DNA of 64,000 nt from an uncultured Acidovorax sp. (lineage in GTDB: Bacteria > Pseudomonadota > Gammaproteobacteria > Burkholderiales > Burkholderiaceae_C): the NCBI GenBank assembly GCA_913774625.1, contig CAJYHL010000014.1, positions 25,850-89,849 on the forward strand, written 5' to 3'. The notes beneath the pieces are model-generated. The model made no database searches, was not told where the DNA came from, and saw only the letters and a program-made list of their open reading frames with translations. Below are positions 1 to 9,234 of the stretch, piece after piece; the first letter of the stretch is position 1; each line of letters opens with the position of its first letter. A program made the translations under genes and the position numbers.

Positions 1-3
1 TTC

Positions 4-1341
4 GTGGCGCGCCGTCTGGCGCGCCTGCAGGGTGCGGCCGTGCTGGCTGCCGCGCTCGTTCCTGCGCTGGGCCATGCCCAGGCCGCCGATACCGTGGAGA
101 CGGAGAACTGGAATGCCAAGTTCCAGTCCACCTACGTCTGGCAGGACAAGCGGCCTTTCTCCGCCGCCTATTCCGGCCCCAACAGCCTGTCGCCGAACAG
201 GGAACTGAGCTATTCGTTCACGGCCACTGCCTTCCTGGGCTGGCGGCCCTGGGCGGGCGGCGAGCTGTATTTCGACCCCGAGGCGGCGCAGGGCGTTCCG
301 CTGTCCAACCTGACCGGCCTGGGCGGCCTCACCAACGGCGAAATGGCCCGCACTTCCGGCCCGACGATGAAGTACTACCGCGCGCGCCTCTTCCTGCGCC
401 AGACCTGGGGCATGGGCGGCGGGCAGGAAGCCGTGGAGTCGGGCCAGAACCAGCTGGCCGGCATGGTGGACAAGCGCCGCCTGGTGCTGACGGCCGGCAA
501 TCTGTCGGTGACCGACATCTTCGACACCAACACCTACAACCACGATCCGCGCACGCAGTTTCTCAACTGGTCGATCATGACGCACGGCTCCTACGACTTC
601 GCGGCCGATGCGCGGGGCTACACCTGGGGCGCGGCGCTGGAGTGGTACCACGACGACTGGGCCCTGCGCGCGGGCCGCTTCATCCAGCCCAAGCTGCCGA
701 ACCAGCAGGAACTGGACCGCGACATCTTCAGCCACTACGGCGACCAGATCGAGCTGGAGCATTCGCACACGCTGGGCGGCCAGCCGGGTGCCGTGCGGCT
801 GCTGGCCTTCCACAACCGGGCGCGCATGTCGCGCTTCCAGGACGCGCTGAACCTGGCGGCGAGCACCGGCACCACGCCGGACATCAACGCCGTGCGCACG
901 GGCGTGCAGGGCAAGGTCGGCTTCGGCATCAACATCGAGCAGGCCGTGAACGACGACGTGGGCCTCTTCCTGCGTGCCAGCCGCGCCGACGGCCAGACCG
1001 AGACCTATGCCTTCACCGAGATCGAGCGCTCGATCTCGGGCGGCGCGCTGGTCAAGGGCACGGCCTGGGGCCGCGGAGGCGATACCTTCGGCGTGGCCTT
1101 CGCGCGCAACGGCCTGTCCAGCGTGCACCGCCGCTACCTCGAAGCGGGCGGCATCGGCTTCTTCATCGGCGACGGCCGCCTGAACTACCGGCCAGAGATG
1201 ATCTACGAGACCTTCTACAACATCAAGCTGGCCAAGGCGGTCTGGATCACGCTGGACTGGCAGTACATCCGCAACCCGGCCTACAACGCCGACCGGGGGC
1301 CGGTGAACGTCGGCTCGGTGCGGCTGCATACCGAGTTCTGA
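4..1341 (+). CDS. OprB-family carbohydrate-selective outer-membrane porin
   Basis: Outer-membrane beta-barrel of about 445 residues beginning with an Ala-rich signal peptide (cleavage likely after GHAQA). The C-terminal part has the GDGRLNYRPE...E.FYN pattern and the alternating aromatic strands of OprB-type porins, and the protein ends in Phe, as outer-membrane barrels do. The family imports sugars and similar small solutes across the outer membrane. The start is a GTG at the very edge of the window, so an upstream start cannot be excluded, although the signal peptide looks complete. A rho-independent terminator follows directly. The family is fairly sure; the substrate is unknown. Confidence 0.82.
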   Translation: MARRLARLQGAAVLAAALVPALGHAQAADTVETENWNAKFQSTYVWQDKRPFSAAYSGPNSLSPNRELSYSFTATAFLGWRPWAGGELYFDPEAAQGVPLSNLTGLGGLTNGEMARTSGPTMKYYRARLFLRQTWGMGGGQEAVESGQNQLAGMVDKRRLVLTAGNLSVTDIFDTNTYNHDPRTQFLNWSIMTHGSYDFAADARGYTWGAALEWYHDDWALRAGRFIQPKLPNQQELDRDIFSHYGDQIELEHSHTLGGQPGAVRLLAFHNRARMSRFQDALNLAASTGTTPDINAVRTGVQGKVGFGINIEQAVNDDVGLFLRASRADGQTETYAFTEIERSISGGALVKGTAWGRGGDTFGVAFARNGLSSVHRRYLEAGGIGFFIGDGRLNYRPEMIYETFYNIKLAKAVWITLDWQYIRNPAYNADRGPVNVGSVRLHTEF

Positions 1342-1364
1342 CCGGCTGGAGCCGGACAGGCGAA

Positions 1365-1403
1365 GAGGGCGGACGCCGGCAAGGCGGGCCGCCCTTTTTT
1401 CTT
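1365..1403 (+). terminator. Rho-independent terminator after the OprB porin
   Basis: A GC-rich inverted repeat (GGGCGG at 1367 with GGGCCGCC ending at 1394) is followed by a run of six T. It closes the porin transcript before the convergent YqaA-family gene. Confidence 0.75.
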
Positions 1404-1455
1404 GGGCTTCCAGTGTCTGCAGCCATGCTGCGGATGGCGCCCGCGCAGCACTGGC

Positions 1456-1938
1456 TCAGTGCGCCACGGCGCCCGGCCAGAAATAGAGCAGCCCGGCCGT
1501 CATCGCCAGATAGCGCGCGAACTTGCCTGCCGCCATGTAGGCCAGGCACGGCCAGAACGGCAGCTTGAGCCAGCCCGCCACGGCGCAGAGCGGGTCCCCC
1601 ACCACCGGCAGCCAGCTCAGCAGGCAGGCCTTGGGGCCGAAGCGTTCCAGCCACTTCAGCGCCCGGGGCTCCTTGTGGAAGCCCCGCGCCCGGTCCACCG
1701 CCTTGTGCGCGCCCAGGCCCATCCACCAGCTGAGCGCGCCGCCCAGGGTGTTGCCGGCGGTGGCGACCAGCACGGCGGGCCAGAAGAGTTCGGGGTTGAT
1801 CTTGATGAGGCCGAAGACGGCCGGCTCCGAGCCCAGCGGCAGGAGCGTGGCCGAAACGAACGACACCACGAAGACCGTGCTCAGGCCGAACTGGGGCAGG
1901 GCCAGCACGTCCATGAGGTGGTTCATCCAGGTTTCCAT
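1456..1938 (-). CDS. YqaA/DedA-family small membrane protein
   Basis: About 160 residues with several hydrophobic helices and the GNTLGGALSWWMG segment typical of the YqaA branch of the DedA/SNARE-associated family. DedA relatives act in the inner membrane, probably as lipid scramblases or transporters that affect envelope homeostasis. The ATG at 1938 (METWMNHL) was preferred over an upstream in-frame start at 2070, because the extra 44 residues are low-complexity Arg/Ala/Pro and lie in the divergent promoter region of dusB. The role here is inferred from the family only. Confidence 0.8.
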   Translation of the reverse strand: METWMNHLMDVLALPQFGLSTVFVVSFVSATLLPLGSEPAVFGLIKINPELFWPAVLVATAGNTLGGALSWWMGLGAHKAVDRARGFHKEPRALKWLERFGPKACLLSWLPVVGDPLCAVAGWLKLPFWPCLAYMAAGKFARYLAMTAGLLYFWPGAVAH

Positions 1939-2018
1939 AGCTGCGCCCGAGTGTAGGCCGGCCTGCGCGCCGCGCCGTGTAGCCCGGCGCCTCGCCGGAC
2001 GGTGGGGCGGGGCGGCGG

Positions 2019-2049
2019 TTGCAGGCCCCGGATGGCGGGCGGCTACAAT
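2019..2049 (+). promoter_or_regulatory. Candidate promoter of dusB-fis
   Basis: TTGCAG at 2019-2024 and TACAAT at 2044-2049 resemble a sigma-70 -35/-10 pair, with a long 19-base spacer, about 50 bases before the dusB ATG. TACAAT is a good -10 match in a very GC-rich background. Confidence 0.4.
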
Positions 2050-2099
2050 CGCTGCCTGCTTTTTCAGCACGCGCTGCCTTTCCCCTCCCCCCGTTCCCC

Positions 2100-3161
2100 A
2101 TGCACATCGGCCATATTCCCTTGGCGAATCGTCTGTTCGTCGCTCCCATGGCGGGCGTGACGGACCGGCCTTTCCGCCAGCTGTGCAAGGCGCTGGGGGC
2201 GGGCTATGCGGTCAGCGAGATGGTGACCTCGCGCCGCGACCTGTGGAACAGCCTCAAGACCTCGCGCCGGGCCGACCATACGGGCGAACCCGGCCCGATC
2301 GCCGTGCAGATCGCGGGCACCGACGCCGCCATGATGGCCGAGGCCGCGCTCTACAACATCGACCGGGGCGCCGAGATCATCGACATCAACATGGGCTGCC
2401 CGGCCAAGAAGGTCTGCAACAAGTGGGCGGGTTCCGCCCTGATGCAGAACGAGGCGCTGGCCATCGAGATCGCCCAGGCGGTGGTCGATGCCTGCGCTCC
2501 GCGCAAGGTGCCCGTCACGCTCAAGATGCGCACCGGCTGGTGCCAGCAGCACCGTAACGCGGTGCAACTGGCGCGCGCGTTCGAGGGCGTGGGCATCCAG
2601 ATGCTGACGGTGCACGGCCGCACGCGCGAGCAGGGCTACAAGGGCCATGCCGAGTACGACACCATCGCCGCCGTCAAGGAGGCCGTGCGCGTGCCAGTGG
2701 TGGCCAACGGCGACATCACCTCGCCCGAGAAGGCGCAGGCGGTGCTCGCCGCCACCGGGGCCGACGCCGTCATGATCGGCCGCGCGGCCCAGGGCCGGCC
2801 GTGGATCTTCCGCGAGATCGGCCACTACCTGGCCACGGGCGAGCATCTGGCGCCGCCCCTGGTGGCCGAGGTGCGGCGCCTGCTGCTGGACCATCTGCAG
2901 GACCACTACGGCCTCTACGGCGAGGCGACGGGCGTGCGCAGCGCGCGCAAGCACATCGCCTGGTACGTCCGGGCGCTGCCCGGCGGCGAGGCCTTCCGAC
3001 AACACATCAACACCATCGAGGACTGCGCCGCGCAGTGGCAGGCGGTGGCCGACTACTTCGACGCGCTGGGCGCCTCGATGGACCGGCTGCCCCCGGCCGA
3101 CGCTGACGCCGGCGCCGACCCGGATCCGAGAGAGCGGACGGATGAGCAAGCAACATATTGA
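2100..3161 (+). CDS. dusB: tRNA-dihydrouridine synthase B
   Basis: FMN-dependent enzyme that reduces specific uridines in the tRNA D-loop to dihydrouridine. The N-terminus has the MAGVTDRPFR flavin-binding motif; the conserved MGCPAKKV segment carries the catalytic Cys; GADAVMIGRAAQGRPW is the phosphate-binding loop of the TIM barrel. The length (353 residues) is slightly above the usual ~330 because of a short acidic tail. The ATG at 2100 is chosen because homologues begin with an IG..L.NRLF.APMAG pattern. Its last 20 bases overlap fis, the dusB-fis arrangement known from many proteobacteria, so the two are probably co-transcribed. Confidence 0.95.
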   Translation: MHIGHIPLANRLFVAPMAGVTDRPFRQLCKALGAGYAVSEMVTSRRDLWNSLKTSRRADHTGEPGPIAVQIAGTDAAMMAEAALYNIDRGAEIIDINMGCPAKKVCNKWAGSALMQNEALAIEIAQAVVDACAPRKVPVTLKMRTGWCQQHRNAVQLARAFEGVGIQMLTVHGRTREQGYKGHAEYDTIAAVKEAVRVPVVANGDITSPEKAQAVLAATGADAVMIGRAAQGRPWIFREIGHYLATGEHLAPPLVAEVRRLLLDHLQDHYGLYGEATGVRSARKHIAWYVRALPGGEAFRQHINTIEDCAAQWQAVADYFDALGASMDRLPPADADAGADPDPRERTDEQATY

Positions 3162-3375
3162 GGAATGTGTGCGGGAGAGCCTGCAGGGCTACTTCCGCGA
3201 CCTAGGAGGCGAGACGCCCGACGGCATGTACGACATGCTGGTGCGGCTGGTCGAAAAGCCGCTGCTGGAAGTGGTGATGAGCCACGCCGACAACAACCAG
3301 TCCCGTGCCGCCGAATGGCTGGGGCTCAACCGCAACACGCTGCGCAAGAAGCTGGTGGAGCACAAGCTGCTCTAG
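3142..3375 (+). CDS. fis: Fis-family nucleoid-associated regulator
   Basis: Small DNA-bending protein of 77 residues with the C-terminal helix-turn-helix ([20 protein letters not shown]) of the Fis/NtrC DNA-binding domain. It is shorter than the 98-residue E. coli Fis at the N-terminus, as is usual in beta-proteobacteria. Fis acts as a dimer, shaping the nucleoid and stimulating strong promoters during rapid growth. It starts inside the end of dusB, so translation is probably coupled. A copy of an interspersed repeat follows the stop codon. Confidence 0.93.
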   Translation: MSKQHIEECVRESLQGYFRDLGGETPDGMYDMLVRLVEKPLLEVVMSHADNNQSRAAEWLGLNRNTLRKKLVEHKLL

Positions 3376-3390
3376 CGCCCGGATCGCCAT

Positions 3391-3455
3391 TGCTCCTGAA
3401 AACATAGCTGCATGCGCCGATTCCATGAGCGCCAGCGCCCGATTCCATTCAAAAA
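3391..3455 (+). repeat. Interspersed ATAGCT-type intergenic repeat (copy 1)
   Basis: Lies between fis and purH. It shares with the 22910 copy an identically spaced pattern: ATAGCT, GCG five bases later, and AGCGC twelve bases after that, with A- or T-rich flanks. It may supply the 5' untranslated region or promoter of purH. Confidence 0.5.
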
Positions 3456-3469
3456 CCGCCCCTGAACCC

Positions 3470-5071
3470 ATGAACGCACTACTTTCCGTCTCCGACAAGA
3501 CCGGCATCGTCGAATTCGCCCAGGCCCTGCATGCCCTCGGCATCCGCCTGCTGTCCACCGGCGGCACCGCCAAGCTGCTGGCCGACAAGGGCCTGCCCGT
3601 CACCGAGGTGGCGGAGGTGACGCAGTTCCCCGAAATGCTCGACGGCCGCGTGAAGACCCTGCACCCCAAGGTGCATGGCGGCCTGCTGGCCCGCCGCGAC
3701 CTGCCTGCGCACATGGCGGCGCTGAAGGAGCACGGCATCGACACCATCGACCTGCTGGTGGTCAACCTCTACCCGTTCGAAGCCACCGTGGCCAAGCCCG
3801 GCTGCACGCTGGCCGACGCCATCGAGAACATCGACATCGGCGGCCCGGCCATGGTGCGCAGCGCCGCCAAGAACTGGCAGGACGTGGGGGTGGTCACCTC
3901 GGCCGACCAGTACGAGGCCGTGCTGGGCGAGCTCAAGGCCGCCGGCAAGCTGTCCGACAAGCTGCGCTTCGCGCTGTCGGTGGCCGCGTTCAACCGCATC
4001 GCCCAGTACGACGGCGCGATCAGCGACTACCTCTCCTCCGTCAGCTTCGAGGCCGAGAAGCTGTCCGAAACCTACGTTCCCGAGCGCAGCCTGTTCCCCG
4101 GCCAGAGCAACGGCCAGTTCGTCAAGGTGCAGGACCTGCGCTACGGCGAGAACAGCCACCAGCAGGCGGCCCTGTACCGCGACCTCTACCCCGCGCCCGG
4201 CTCCATCGTCACGGGCGAGCAGCTGCAGGGCAAGGAACTCAGCTACAACAACATCGCCGACGCCGATGCCGCCTGGGAATGCGTCAAGAGCTTCGACGCG
4301 CCGGCCTGCGTGATCGTCAAGCACGCCAACCCCTGCGGCGTGGCCGTGGGCCTGAACGTGGCCGACGCCTACGGCAAGGCCTTCCAGACCGACCCGACCA
4401 GCGCCTTCGGCGGCATCATCGCCTTCAACCGCACGGTGGATGCGGCGGCCGCCCAGCACGTGGTCAAGCAGTTCGTCGAAGTGCTGATGGCGCCTGACTT
4501 CACGCCCGAGGCGCTGGAGATCTTCCGCCCCAAGACCAATGTGCGCCTGCTCAAGATCGCGCTGCCGGCCCATAACGGCACCACGGCCTGGAACCGCGGC
4601 CGCAACGCCATGGACGCCAAGCGCATCGGCTCCGGCATGCTGCTGCAGACGGCCGACAACCACGAGCTGGCGCTGGCCGGCCTGAAGGTCGTCACCAGGA
4701 AGCAGCCCTCGCTCACCGAGATGGAAGACCTGCTGTTCGCCTGGAAGGTCGCCAAGTACGTCAAGAGCAATGCCATCGTCTTCTGCAAGGGCGGCATGAC
4801 CATGGGTGTGGGCGCCGGCCAGATGAGCCGCCTCGATTCCGCCCGCATCGCCAGCATCAAGGCCGAGCATGCCAAGCTCTCGCTGCAGGGCACGGCCGTG
4901 GCGAGCGACGCCTTCTTCCCGTTCCGCGACGGCCTGGACGTGGTGGTGGACGCGGGCGCGACCTGCGTGATCCAGCCCGGCGGCTCCATGCGCGACCAGG
5001 AAGTGATCGACGCCGCCGACGAGCGCGGCGTGGCCATGGTGTTCAGCGGCGTGCGCCACTTCCGCCACTGA
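3470..5071 (+). CDS. purH: Bifunctional AICAR transformylase / IMP cyclohydrolase
   Basis: Catalyses the last two steps of de novo purine synthesis, formylation of AICAR and ring closure to IMP, in the cytoplasm. The N-terminal MGS-like IMP cyclohydrolase domain begins [16 protein letters not shown] and contains [11 protein letters not shown]; the C-terminal transformylase domain carries [14 protein letters not shown] and [12 protein letters not shown]. The 533-residue length is normal. The ATG at 3470 fits the conserved N-terminus; a longer reading frame from 3305 overlaps fis and is not needed. The gene follows fis after a repeat-containing gap and ends in a strong bidirectional terminator. 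Confidence 0.97.
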   Translation: MNALLSVSDKTGIVEFAQALHALGIRLLSTGGTAKLLADKGLPVTEVAEVTQFPEMLDGRVKTLHPKVHGGLLARRDLPAHMAALKEHGIDTIDLLVVNLYPFEATVAKPGCTLADAIENIDIGGPAMVRSAAKNWQDVGVVTSADQYEAVLGELKAAGKLSDKLRFALSVAAFNRIAQYDGAISDYLSSVSFEAEKLSETYVPERSLFPGQSNGQFVKVQDLRYGENSHQQAALYRDLYPAPGSIVTGEQLQGKELSYNNIADADAAWECVKSFDAPACVIVKHANPCGVAVGLNVADAYGKAFQTDPTSAFGGIIAFNRTVDAAAAQHVVKQFVEVLMAPDFTPEALEIFRPKTNVRLLKIALPAHNGTTAWNRGRNAMDAKRIGSGMLLQTADNHELALAGLKVVTRKQPSLTEMEDLLFAWKVAKYVKSNAIVFCKGGMTMGVGAGQMSRLDSARIASIKAEHAKLSLQGTAVASDAFFPFRDGLDVVVDAGATCVIQPGGSMRDQEVIDAADERGVAMVFSGVRHFRH

Positions 5072-5118
5072 TCCCGGCCCGCAATGCGGCGGGCATGCCC
5101 GCCGCATCGCATCGGCGC

Positions 5119-5153
5119 AAAAAGAAAGCGGCCCTCGGGCCGCTTTCTTTTTT
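5119..5153. terminator. Bidirectional rho-independent terminator
   Basis: A symmetrical hairpin (AGAAAGCGGCC, loop CTC, GGGCCGCTTTCT) is flanked by an A run on the left and a T run on the right. It can therefore terminate both purH from the left and the leftward acyltransferase operon from the right. Confidence 0.88.
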
Positions 5154-5221
5154 GTCACGCGGCAGGAGTCGCACTGCCGGATCGAAAAAGCCCGGGGCCT
5201 CCGATCCGCCTGCGGCATCTG

Positions 5222-6109
5222 CTATGGTTTTTGAACGTCTTTCGCCGGGGCGGACGAGCGGGGCGCTGCACCCAGCCATTCGTCCAGCCGCGCGTCCTTC
5301 TCGCGCCAGAGCCCGTCCAGCCATTCCTGCATGGCGTTGCGCGCGCCGGCCCGCGACGGGGCGCCGGGCACCGGGCGCCGCTCGACGTGCACGATGACGC
5401 GGCCCAGGCGGCCCGCCAGGGCGTCGGAGAAGCTGGGCACGCCGTCGGGGTAGGCGATGGTCACGTCCAGCACCGAATCCAGCTGGTCGTGCAGGGTCTG
5501 CAGGGCCGTGGCCATGCCGCCGTACTTGGGCACCAGCAGGTGGCGGTAGGGCGATGCCTGCTCGGCATGCTTTTCGGGCGTGAAGCGCGTGCCTTCGGCG
5601 AAGTTCATCACGGCCGTGGGCATGCGGCGGAACTTCTCGCAGGCGGCCTTTGCGGCGCGCAGGTCCTGCCGGGCGCTGGCGCCGCCGCTGCTGCGGCGCA
5701 TGAAGGGGAAGTCCAGCGCCCACCAGGCCAGGCCGATCACCGGCACGTAGATCAGCTCGTACTTGAGGAAGAACTTCAGCAGGGGAATGCGGCGGTTGAA
5801 CACGCGCTGCATCACCAGGATGTCCACCCAGCTCTGGTGGTTGCAGGTGACCAGGTACCAATGGCGCGGGCTCAAGCCCTCCAGGCCCGACACCTGCCAG
5901 CGCGCGGGGTTGGCCGCGCGGATCCAGAGGTTGTTGATGCCGATCCACAGCTCGGCCAGGGCGGCCAGCACGCGGTCGGTCACACGCCGCACGGGCGCGA
6001 AGGGCAGCACCAGCTTGGCCAGCGCGAAGGGCGTCATCAGCGAGAAGCAGCCCACGGTATTGAGCGCCAGCACCAGGCCGCACGCCACCATCTTCAGCAA
6101 AGCGAACAT
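5222..6109 (-). CDS. YihG-like 1-acyl-glycerol-3-phosphate acyltransferase
   Basis: Membrane-associated glycerolipid acyltransferase of 295 residues. Hydrophobic N-terminal helices come before the PlsC active-site motif HxxxxD (NHQSWVD, about residue 90) and the substrate-binding FAEGTRF motif (about residue 170). This size and the FAEGTRFTPEKH version match E. coli YihG rather than PlsC itself. It likely transfers an acyl chain to lysophosphatidic acid or a related lysolipid. It begins one base after the hemL stop and is probably in one operon with thiD and hemL. A second, shorter PlsC-type gene lies at 24.4 kb, so two isozymes exist in this window. Confidence 0.88.
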   Translation of the reverse strand: MFALLKMVACGLVLALNTVGCFSLMTPFALAKLVLPFAPVRRVTDRVLAALAELWIGINNLWIRAANPARWQVSGLEGLSPRHWYLVTCNHQSWVDILVMQRVFNRRIPLLKFFLKYELIYVPVIGLAWWALDFPFMRRSSGGASARQDLRAAKAACEKFRRMPTAVMNFAEGTRFTPEKHAEQASPYRHLLVPKYGGMATALQTLHDQLDSVLDVTIAYPDGVPSFSDALAGRLGRVIVHVERRPVPGAPSRAGARNAMQEWLDGLWREKDARLDEWLGAAPRSSAPAKDVQKP

Positions 6110-6110
6110 C

Positions 6111-7424
6111 TCAGGAGCGGGCCCAGGTCTGGAAGATCTCGGCCGCCGCAGCCACGGTGGCTTCGATGTCGCCCTCGGTATGCGCCGCGCTCACGAAGCC
6201 GGCCTCGTACAGCGCCGGGGCGATGTAGATGCCGCGGTCGAGCAGGCCGTGGAAGAGGGCGTTGAAGCGCGCCCCGTCGGTGGTCATCACGGTGGGGTAG
6301 TTCTGCGGCAGCTCGGGCATCAGGAAGAATCCGAACATGCCGCCTTCGCTGTCGGCGCTGAAGGGCACGCCCGCCGCCTGCGCGGCCTGGGACAGGCCCT
6401 GCACGAGCGAACGGGTGCGCGCGCCCAGCGCTTCGTAGAAGCCGGGCTTGGCGATCTCGCGCAGCGTGGCCAGGCCGCAGGCGGTGGCCACCGGGTTGCC
6501 CGAGAGCGTGCCGGCCTGATAGACCGGGCCCAGCGGCGCCAGCTGCTCCATGATGGCGCGCGGGCCGCCGAAGGCCGCCAGCGGCATGCCGCCGCCGATC
6601 ACCTTGCCCAGCACGGTGAGGTCGGGCCTGAAGCCGGGGATGGCCTGGGCGTAGAGGCTCTGCGCGCTGCCCAGGGCCACGCGGAAGCCGGTCATCACCT
6701 CGTCGAAGACCAGCAGGGCGCCGTGCTGCGTGCACAGCTCGCGGCAGCGCTGCATGAACGGCACGCTGGCGCGCACGAAGTTCATGTTGCCCGCGATCGG
6801 CTCGATCATCAGCCCGGCGATCTCGCTGCCGTGCAGCGCGAAGGCCTCTTCGAGCTGTGCGACGTCGTTGTATTCGAGCACCAGGGTGTGCTGCACCACC
6901 TCGGGCGGCACGCCGGCGCTGGTGGCGTGGCCGAAGGTGGCCAGGCCCGAGCCGGCCTTGACCAGCAGCGCGTCGGCATGGCCGTGGTAGCAGCCGTTGA
7001 ACTTGATGATCTTGCTGCGGCCGGTGGCGCCGCGGGCCAGGCGGATGGCGCTCATGCCGGCCTCGGTGCCCGAGCTGACCAGGCGGACCATCTCCATGGA
7101 CGGCACATGGCGCAGGATCTCCTCGGCCAGCTCGACCTCGCGCTCGGTGGGCGCGCCGAAGCTGAAGCCGTCCAGCGCGGCCTTCTGCACGGCCTCCAGC
7201 ACGGCCGGGTGGCCGTGGCCCAGGATCATCGGGCCCCAGGAGCCGATGTAGTCGATGAAGCGCTGGCCGTTGGCGTCCCAGAAATACGCGCCCTGCGCGC
7301 GCTGCACGAAGCGGGGCGTCCCGCCGACGGCACGGAAGGCGCGCACGGGCGAATTGACGCCGCCGGGAATGAGCGCCTTGGCGCGCTCGAAGAGGGAGAG
7401 GTTCAGGTCAGTGCTGGGTGTCAT
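6111..7424 (-). CDS. hemL: Glutamate-1-semialdehyde 2,1-aminomutase
   Basis: PLP-dependent enzyme that converts glutamate-1-semialdehyde to 5-aminolevulinate, the first committed precursor of heme, siroheme and cobalamin. It is full length (437 residues). Visible hallmarks are [11 protein letters not shown] near the N-terminus, the [16 protein letters not shown] cofactor site, FDEVMTGFR, and the Schiff-base lysine in [12 protein letters not shown]. The start overlaps the end of the thiD-like gene by 17 bases, and the acyltransferase follows after one base, so the three genes look like one leftward operon. Confidence 0.97.
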   Translation of the reverse strand: MTPSTDLNLSLFERAKALIPGGVNSPVRAFRAVGGTPRFVQRAQGAYFWDANGQRFIDYIGSWGPMILGHGHPAVLEAVQKAALDGFSFGAPTEREVELAEEILRHVPSMEMVRLVSSGTEAGMSAIRLARGATGRSKIIKFNGCYHGHADALLVKAGSGLATFGHATSAGVPPEVVQHTLVLEYNDVAQLEEAFALHGSEIAGLMIEPIAGNMNFVRASVPFMQRCRELCTQHGALLVFDEVMTGFRVALGSAQSLYAQAIPGFRPDLTVLGKVIGGGMPLAAFGGPRAIMEQLAPLGPVYQAGTLSGNPVATACGLATLREIAKPGFYEALGARTRSLVQGLSQAAQAAGVPFSADSEGGMFGFFLMPELPQNYPTVMTTDGARFNALFHGLLDRGIYIAPALYEAGFVSAAHTEGDIEATVAAAAEIFQTWARS

Positions 7425-8367
7425 GAGGGGGCATCACGAAGCCGTCGGTGGCCGTGGGATCTTGCGGGGGCTCGTCGTCGCCGCCGCCTTCGTCGTCGTC
7501 GGGCTGGGCCCAGAACATGCGGTCGGGCAGTACATGGCCCATGCCGGGGCGGAAGCCCGCGTCCAGGCAGCTGTCCAGATAGGAGAGCGCTTCGGCCGTG
7601 GCCTCGGCCAGGTCGTCGCCGCTGGCCACGAGGGCTGCCAGGGCGGCCGACAGCGTTTCGCCGGCGCCGGCGAAGGTGGCTTCGAAGCGCTCGAAGCGGG
7701 CCGAACTGAGCACGGCCTGCGGCGATGCCAGCACGTTGTCGATGAACTGCTCGGGAGCGGGAATGCCGGTGACCAGCACATAGGGCACGCCCAGGCCGGA
7801 TGCGGCCATGGCGATGTCGCGCGCGGAGGGCGCCCGCTCGTTGCCCCAGTCGGGCAGCAGCCAGCGCCGCAAGGTGCTGTAGTTGCCCACCAGCACCGAG
7901 GTCTGAGGCAGCAGCAGTTCCTGGAAGGCGTCGAGGTACTGGTCGATCAGGTCGTCGCGCCACCAGGAGAGATTGGGCATGTAGGCGATGACCGGCACGT
8001 CCGCATAGTCGGAGGCGACCTCGGCGATGGCGCTGAGGTTTTCCGGGCTGCCCGCGAAGCCGACCTTGATGGCCTGCACCGGCATGTCTTCCAGCACGGC
8101 GCGCGCCTGCTCGGCGACGGCCTCGTCCTCGAAGGCGTAGTGGTCGAAGATCTCGGCCGTGTCGCGTGCGTAGGCGCCGGTCACGACGGCCACCGGATGG
8201 CCGCCGACCGAGGCGATGGTGGCGATGTCGGCCGTCAGGCCGCCCGCGCCGCTGGGGTCGCTGGCGTTGAACACCATCACGCACACGGGGGCGAAGGCGT
8301 CCTCGGCGTCCGCCGCCGTGTCGGTGCCGGAGGCGGTATCGGGAGGGGGGGAGGTTGGGGTCGTCAT
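7408..8367 (-). CDS. thiD: ThiD-like (phospho)hydroxymethylpyrimidine kinase, atypical active site
   Basis: Ribokinase-fold protein of about 319 residues. The N-terminal [18 protein letters not shown] segment is the ThiD substrate-binding signature, and ThiD phosphorylates hydroxymethylpyrimidine and its monophosphate in thiamine synthesis. The anion-hole/catalytic motif that is normally [13 protein letters not shown] is here [13 protein letters not shown], so the conserved Cys is Glu. The C-terminus is an acidic low-complexity tail. The ATG at 8367 is preferred over an in-frame start at 8409, which lies in the divergent promoter region. The hemL neighbour is translationally coupled. Kinase activity should not be assumed; a related pyrimidine or vitamin-B6 kinase role is possible. 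Confidence 0.75.
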   Translation of the reverse strand: MTTPTSPPPDTASGTDTAADAEDAFAPVCVMVFNASDPSGAGGLTADIATIASVGGHPVAVVTGAYARDTAEIFDHYAFEDEAVAEQARAVLEDMPVQAIKVGFAGSPENLSAIAEVASDYADVPVIAYMPNLSWWRDDLIDQYLDAFQELLLPQTSVLVGNYSTLRRWLLPDWGNERAPSARDIAMAASGLGVPYVLVTGIPAPEQFIDNVLASPQAVLSSARFERFEATFAGAGETLSAALAALVASGDDLAEATAEALSYLDSCLDAGFRPGMGHVLPDRMFWAQPDDDEGGGDDEPPQDPTATDGFVMPPHDTQH

Positions 8368-8429
8368 GGGCCTTGGCGCCGGCCTCGGTCCGAGGCTGGA
8401 AAGCTGCATCCGCCGTCATGGTGGCTGGA

Positions 8430-8435
8430 TACAAT
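8430..8435 (+). promoter_or_regulatory. Candidate -10 element for the rubredoxin gene
   Basis: TACAAT sits 33 bases before the GTG start in the divergent thiD/rubredoxin gap. No convincing -35 is visible upstream, so this is tentative. Confidence 0.3.
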
Positions 8436-8467
8436 CGTTCCATTCTATGTGAACGCCTTCTGTAGCC

Positions 8468-8641
8468 GTGACCGATCCGAAAACCTGGATGTGCCTGATT
8501 TGCGGGTGGATCTATGACGAAGCGCTGGGTGCGCCAGACCATGGCATCGCGCCCGGAACCGCGTGGCACGACGTGCCCATGAACTGGACCTGCCCGGAAT
8601 GCGGCGCGCGCAAGGACGACTTCGAGATGGTCGCCATCTGA
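8468..8641 (+). CDS. Rubredoxin
   Basis: A 57-residue iron-sulfur electron carrier translated from GTG. The two cysteine pairs that bind the single iron are clear: MCLICGWIYDE and WTCPECGARKDDFEM, with the intervening PGTAWHDVP typical of rubredoxins. It transfers electrons in the cytoplasm, for example to oxygen-scavenging or hydroxylating enzymes; the partner cannot be told here. It is divergent from the thiD-hemL operon and comes before the pil chemosensory genes after a 186-base gap, so it is likely transcribed on its own. The GTG start has no strong ribosome-binding site. Confidence 0.9.
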   Translation: MTDPKTWMCLICGWIYDEALGAPDHGIAPGTAWHDVPMNWTCPECGARKDDFEMVAI

Positions 8642-8725
8642 CCGACTAACGGCAGGCGATTGTCTGAAGCCTTTTCCTATGTTTGCGGGCGCAGCCAGAG
8701 GCCACAATCGGTGCGCGCCGCGCGG

Positions 8726-8740
8726 GCCCGCCATGCGGGC
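8726..8740. other. GC hairpin in the rubredoxin-pilG gap
   Basis: The 186-base gap before pilG holds a perfect hairpin (GCCCGC, loop CAT, GCGGGC) in a very GC-rich patch, without a T run. It may be a weak processing or pausing site. A purine-rich ribosome-binding site (CTGGAG) directly precedes pilG. Nothing else was recognised in the gap. Confidence 0.35.
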
Positions 8741-8827
8741 GGCCCGGTCGGCCGCCCACCGCAAGAGGCTGTGAGCGCTTTTTGAACCCTGGCCCCTGCC
8801 AGCGTTGTTTTTTCATTCCCTGGAGCA

Positions 8828-9232
8828 ATGACATTGACTACGACGACAGGTGCGGCCTTGAAGGTGCTGGTGGTGGACGACAGCAACACCATCCGGCGCA
8901 GCGCCGAGATCTTCCTCAAGCAGGGCGGCCATGAAGTGCTGCTGGCCGACGACGGCTTTGACGCCCTCGCCAAGGTCAACGACCACCAGCCCCAGCTCAT
9001 TTTCTGCGACATCCTGATGCCCAAGCTGGACGGCTACCAGACCTGCGCCATCATCAAGCGCAATGCCCGCTTCGCCGATATCCCCGTGGTCATGCTCTCG
9101 TCCAAGGACGGGGTCTTCGACAAGGCCCGCGGACGGATGGTGGGCTGCCAGGACTACCTCACCAAACCCTTCACCAAGGACCAGCTGCTGCAAGCGGTGC
9201 AGCAGTTCGGTCATGCCCAACCAGGAGCCTAG
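8828..9232 (+). CDS. pilG: Type IV pilus response regulator PilG
   Basis: Single-domain CheY-like receiver of 134 residues. The acidic pair and phospho-acceptor are visible (VLVVDDSNT; LIFCDILMPKLDG), together with the conserved Thr/Ser and Lys positions (VMLSSKDG, YLTKPF). In the Chp/Pil system PilG is a phosphorylation target of the hybrid kinase and promotes pilus extension. It is the first gene of the pilG-H-I-J-L cluster and is preceded by CTGGAGCAATG, a good ribosome-binding site. Two bases separate it from pilH. Confidence 0.92.
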   Translation: MTLTTTTGAALKVLVVDDSNTIRRSAEIFLKQGGHEVLLADDGFDALAKVNDHQPQLIFCDILMPKLDGYQTCAIIKRNARFADIPVVMLSSKDGVFDKARGRMVGCQDYLTKPFTKDQLLQAVQQFGHAQPGA

Positions 9233-9234
9233 TA

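Noticed and set aside
3479..5218. Long minus-strand frame across purH
   Set aside because: Its composition (Val/His/Ala/Gly-rich) is that of the antisense of a GC-rich gene, and the sense strand encodes a complete PurH.
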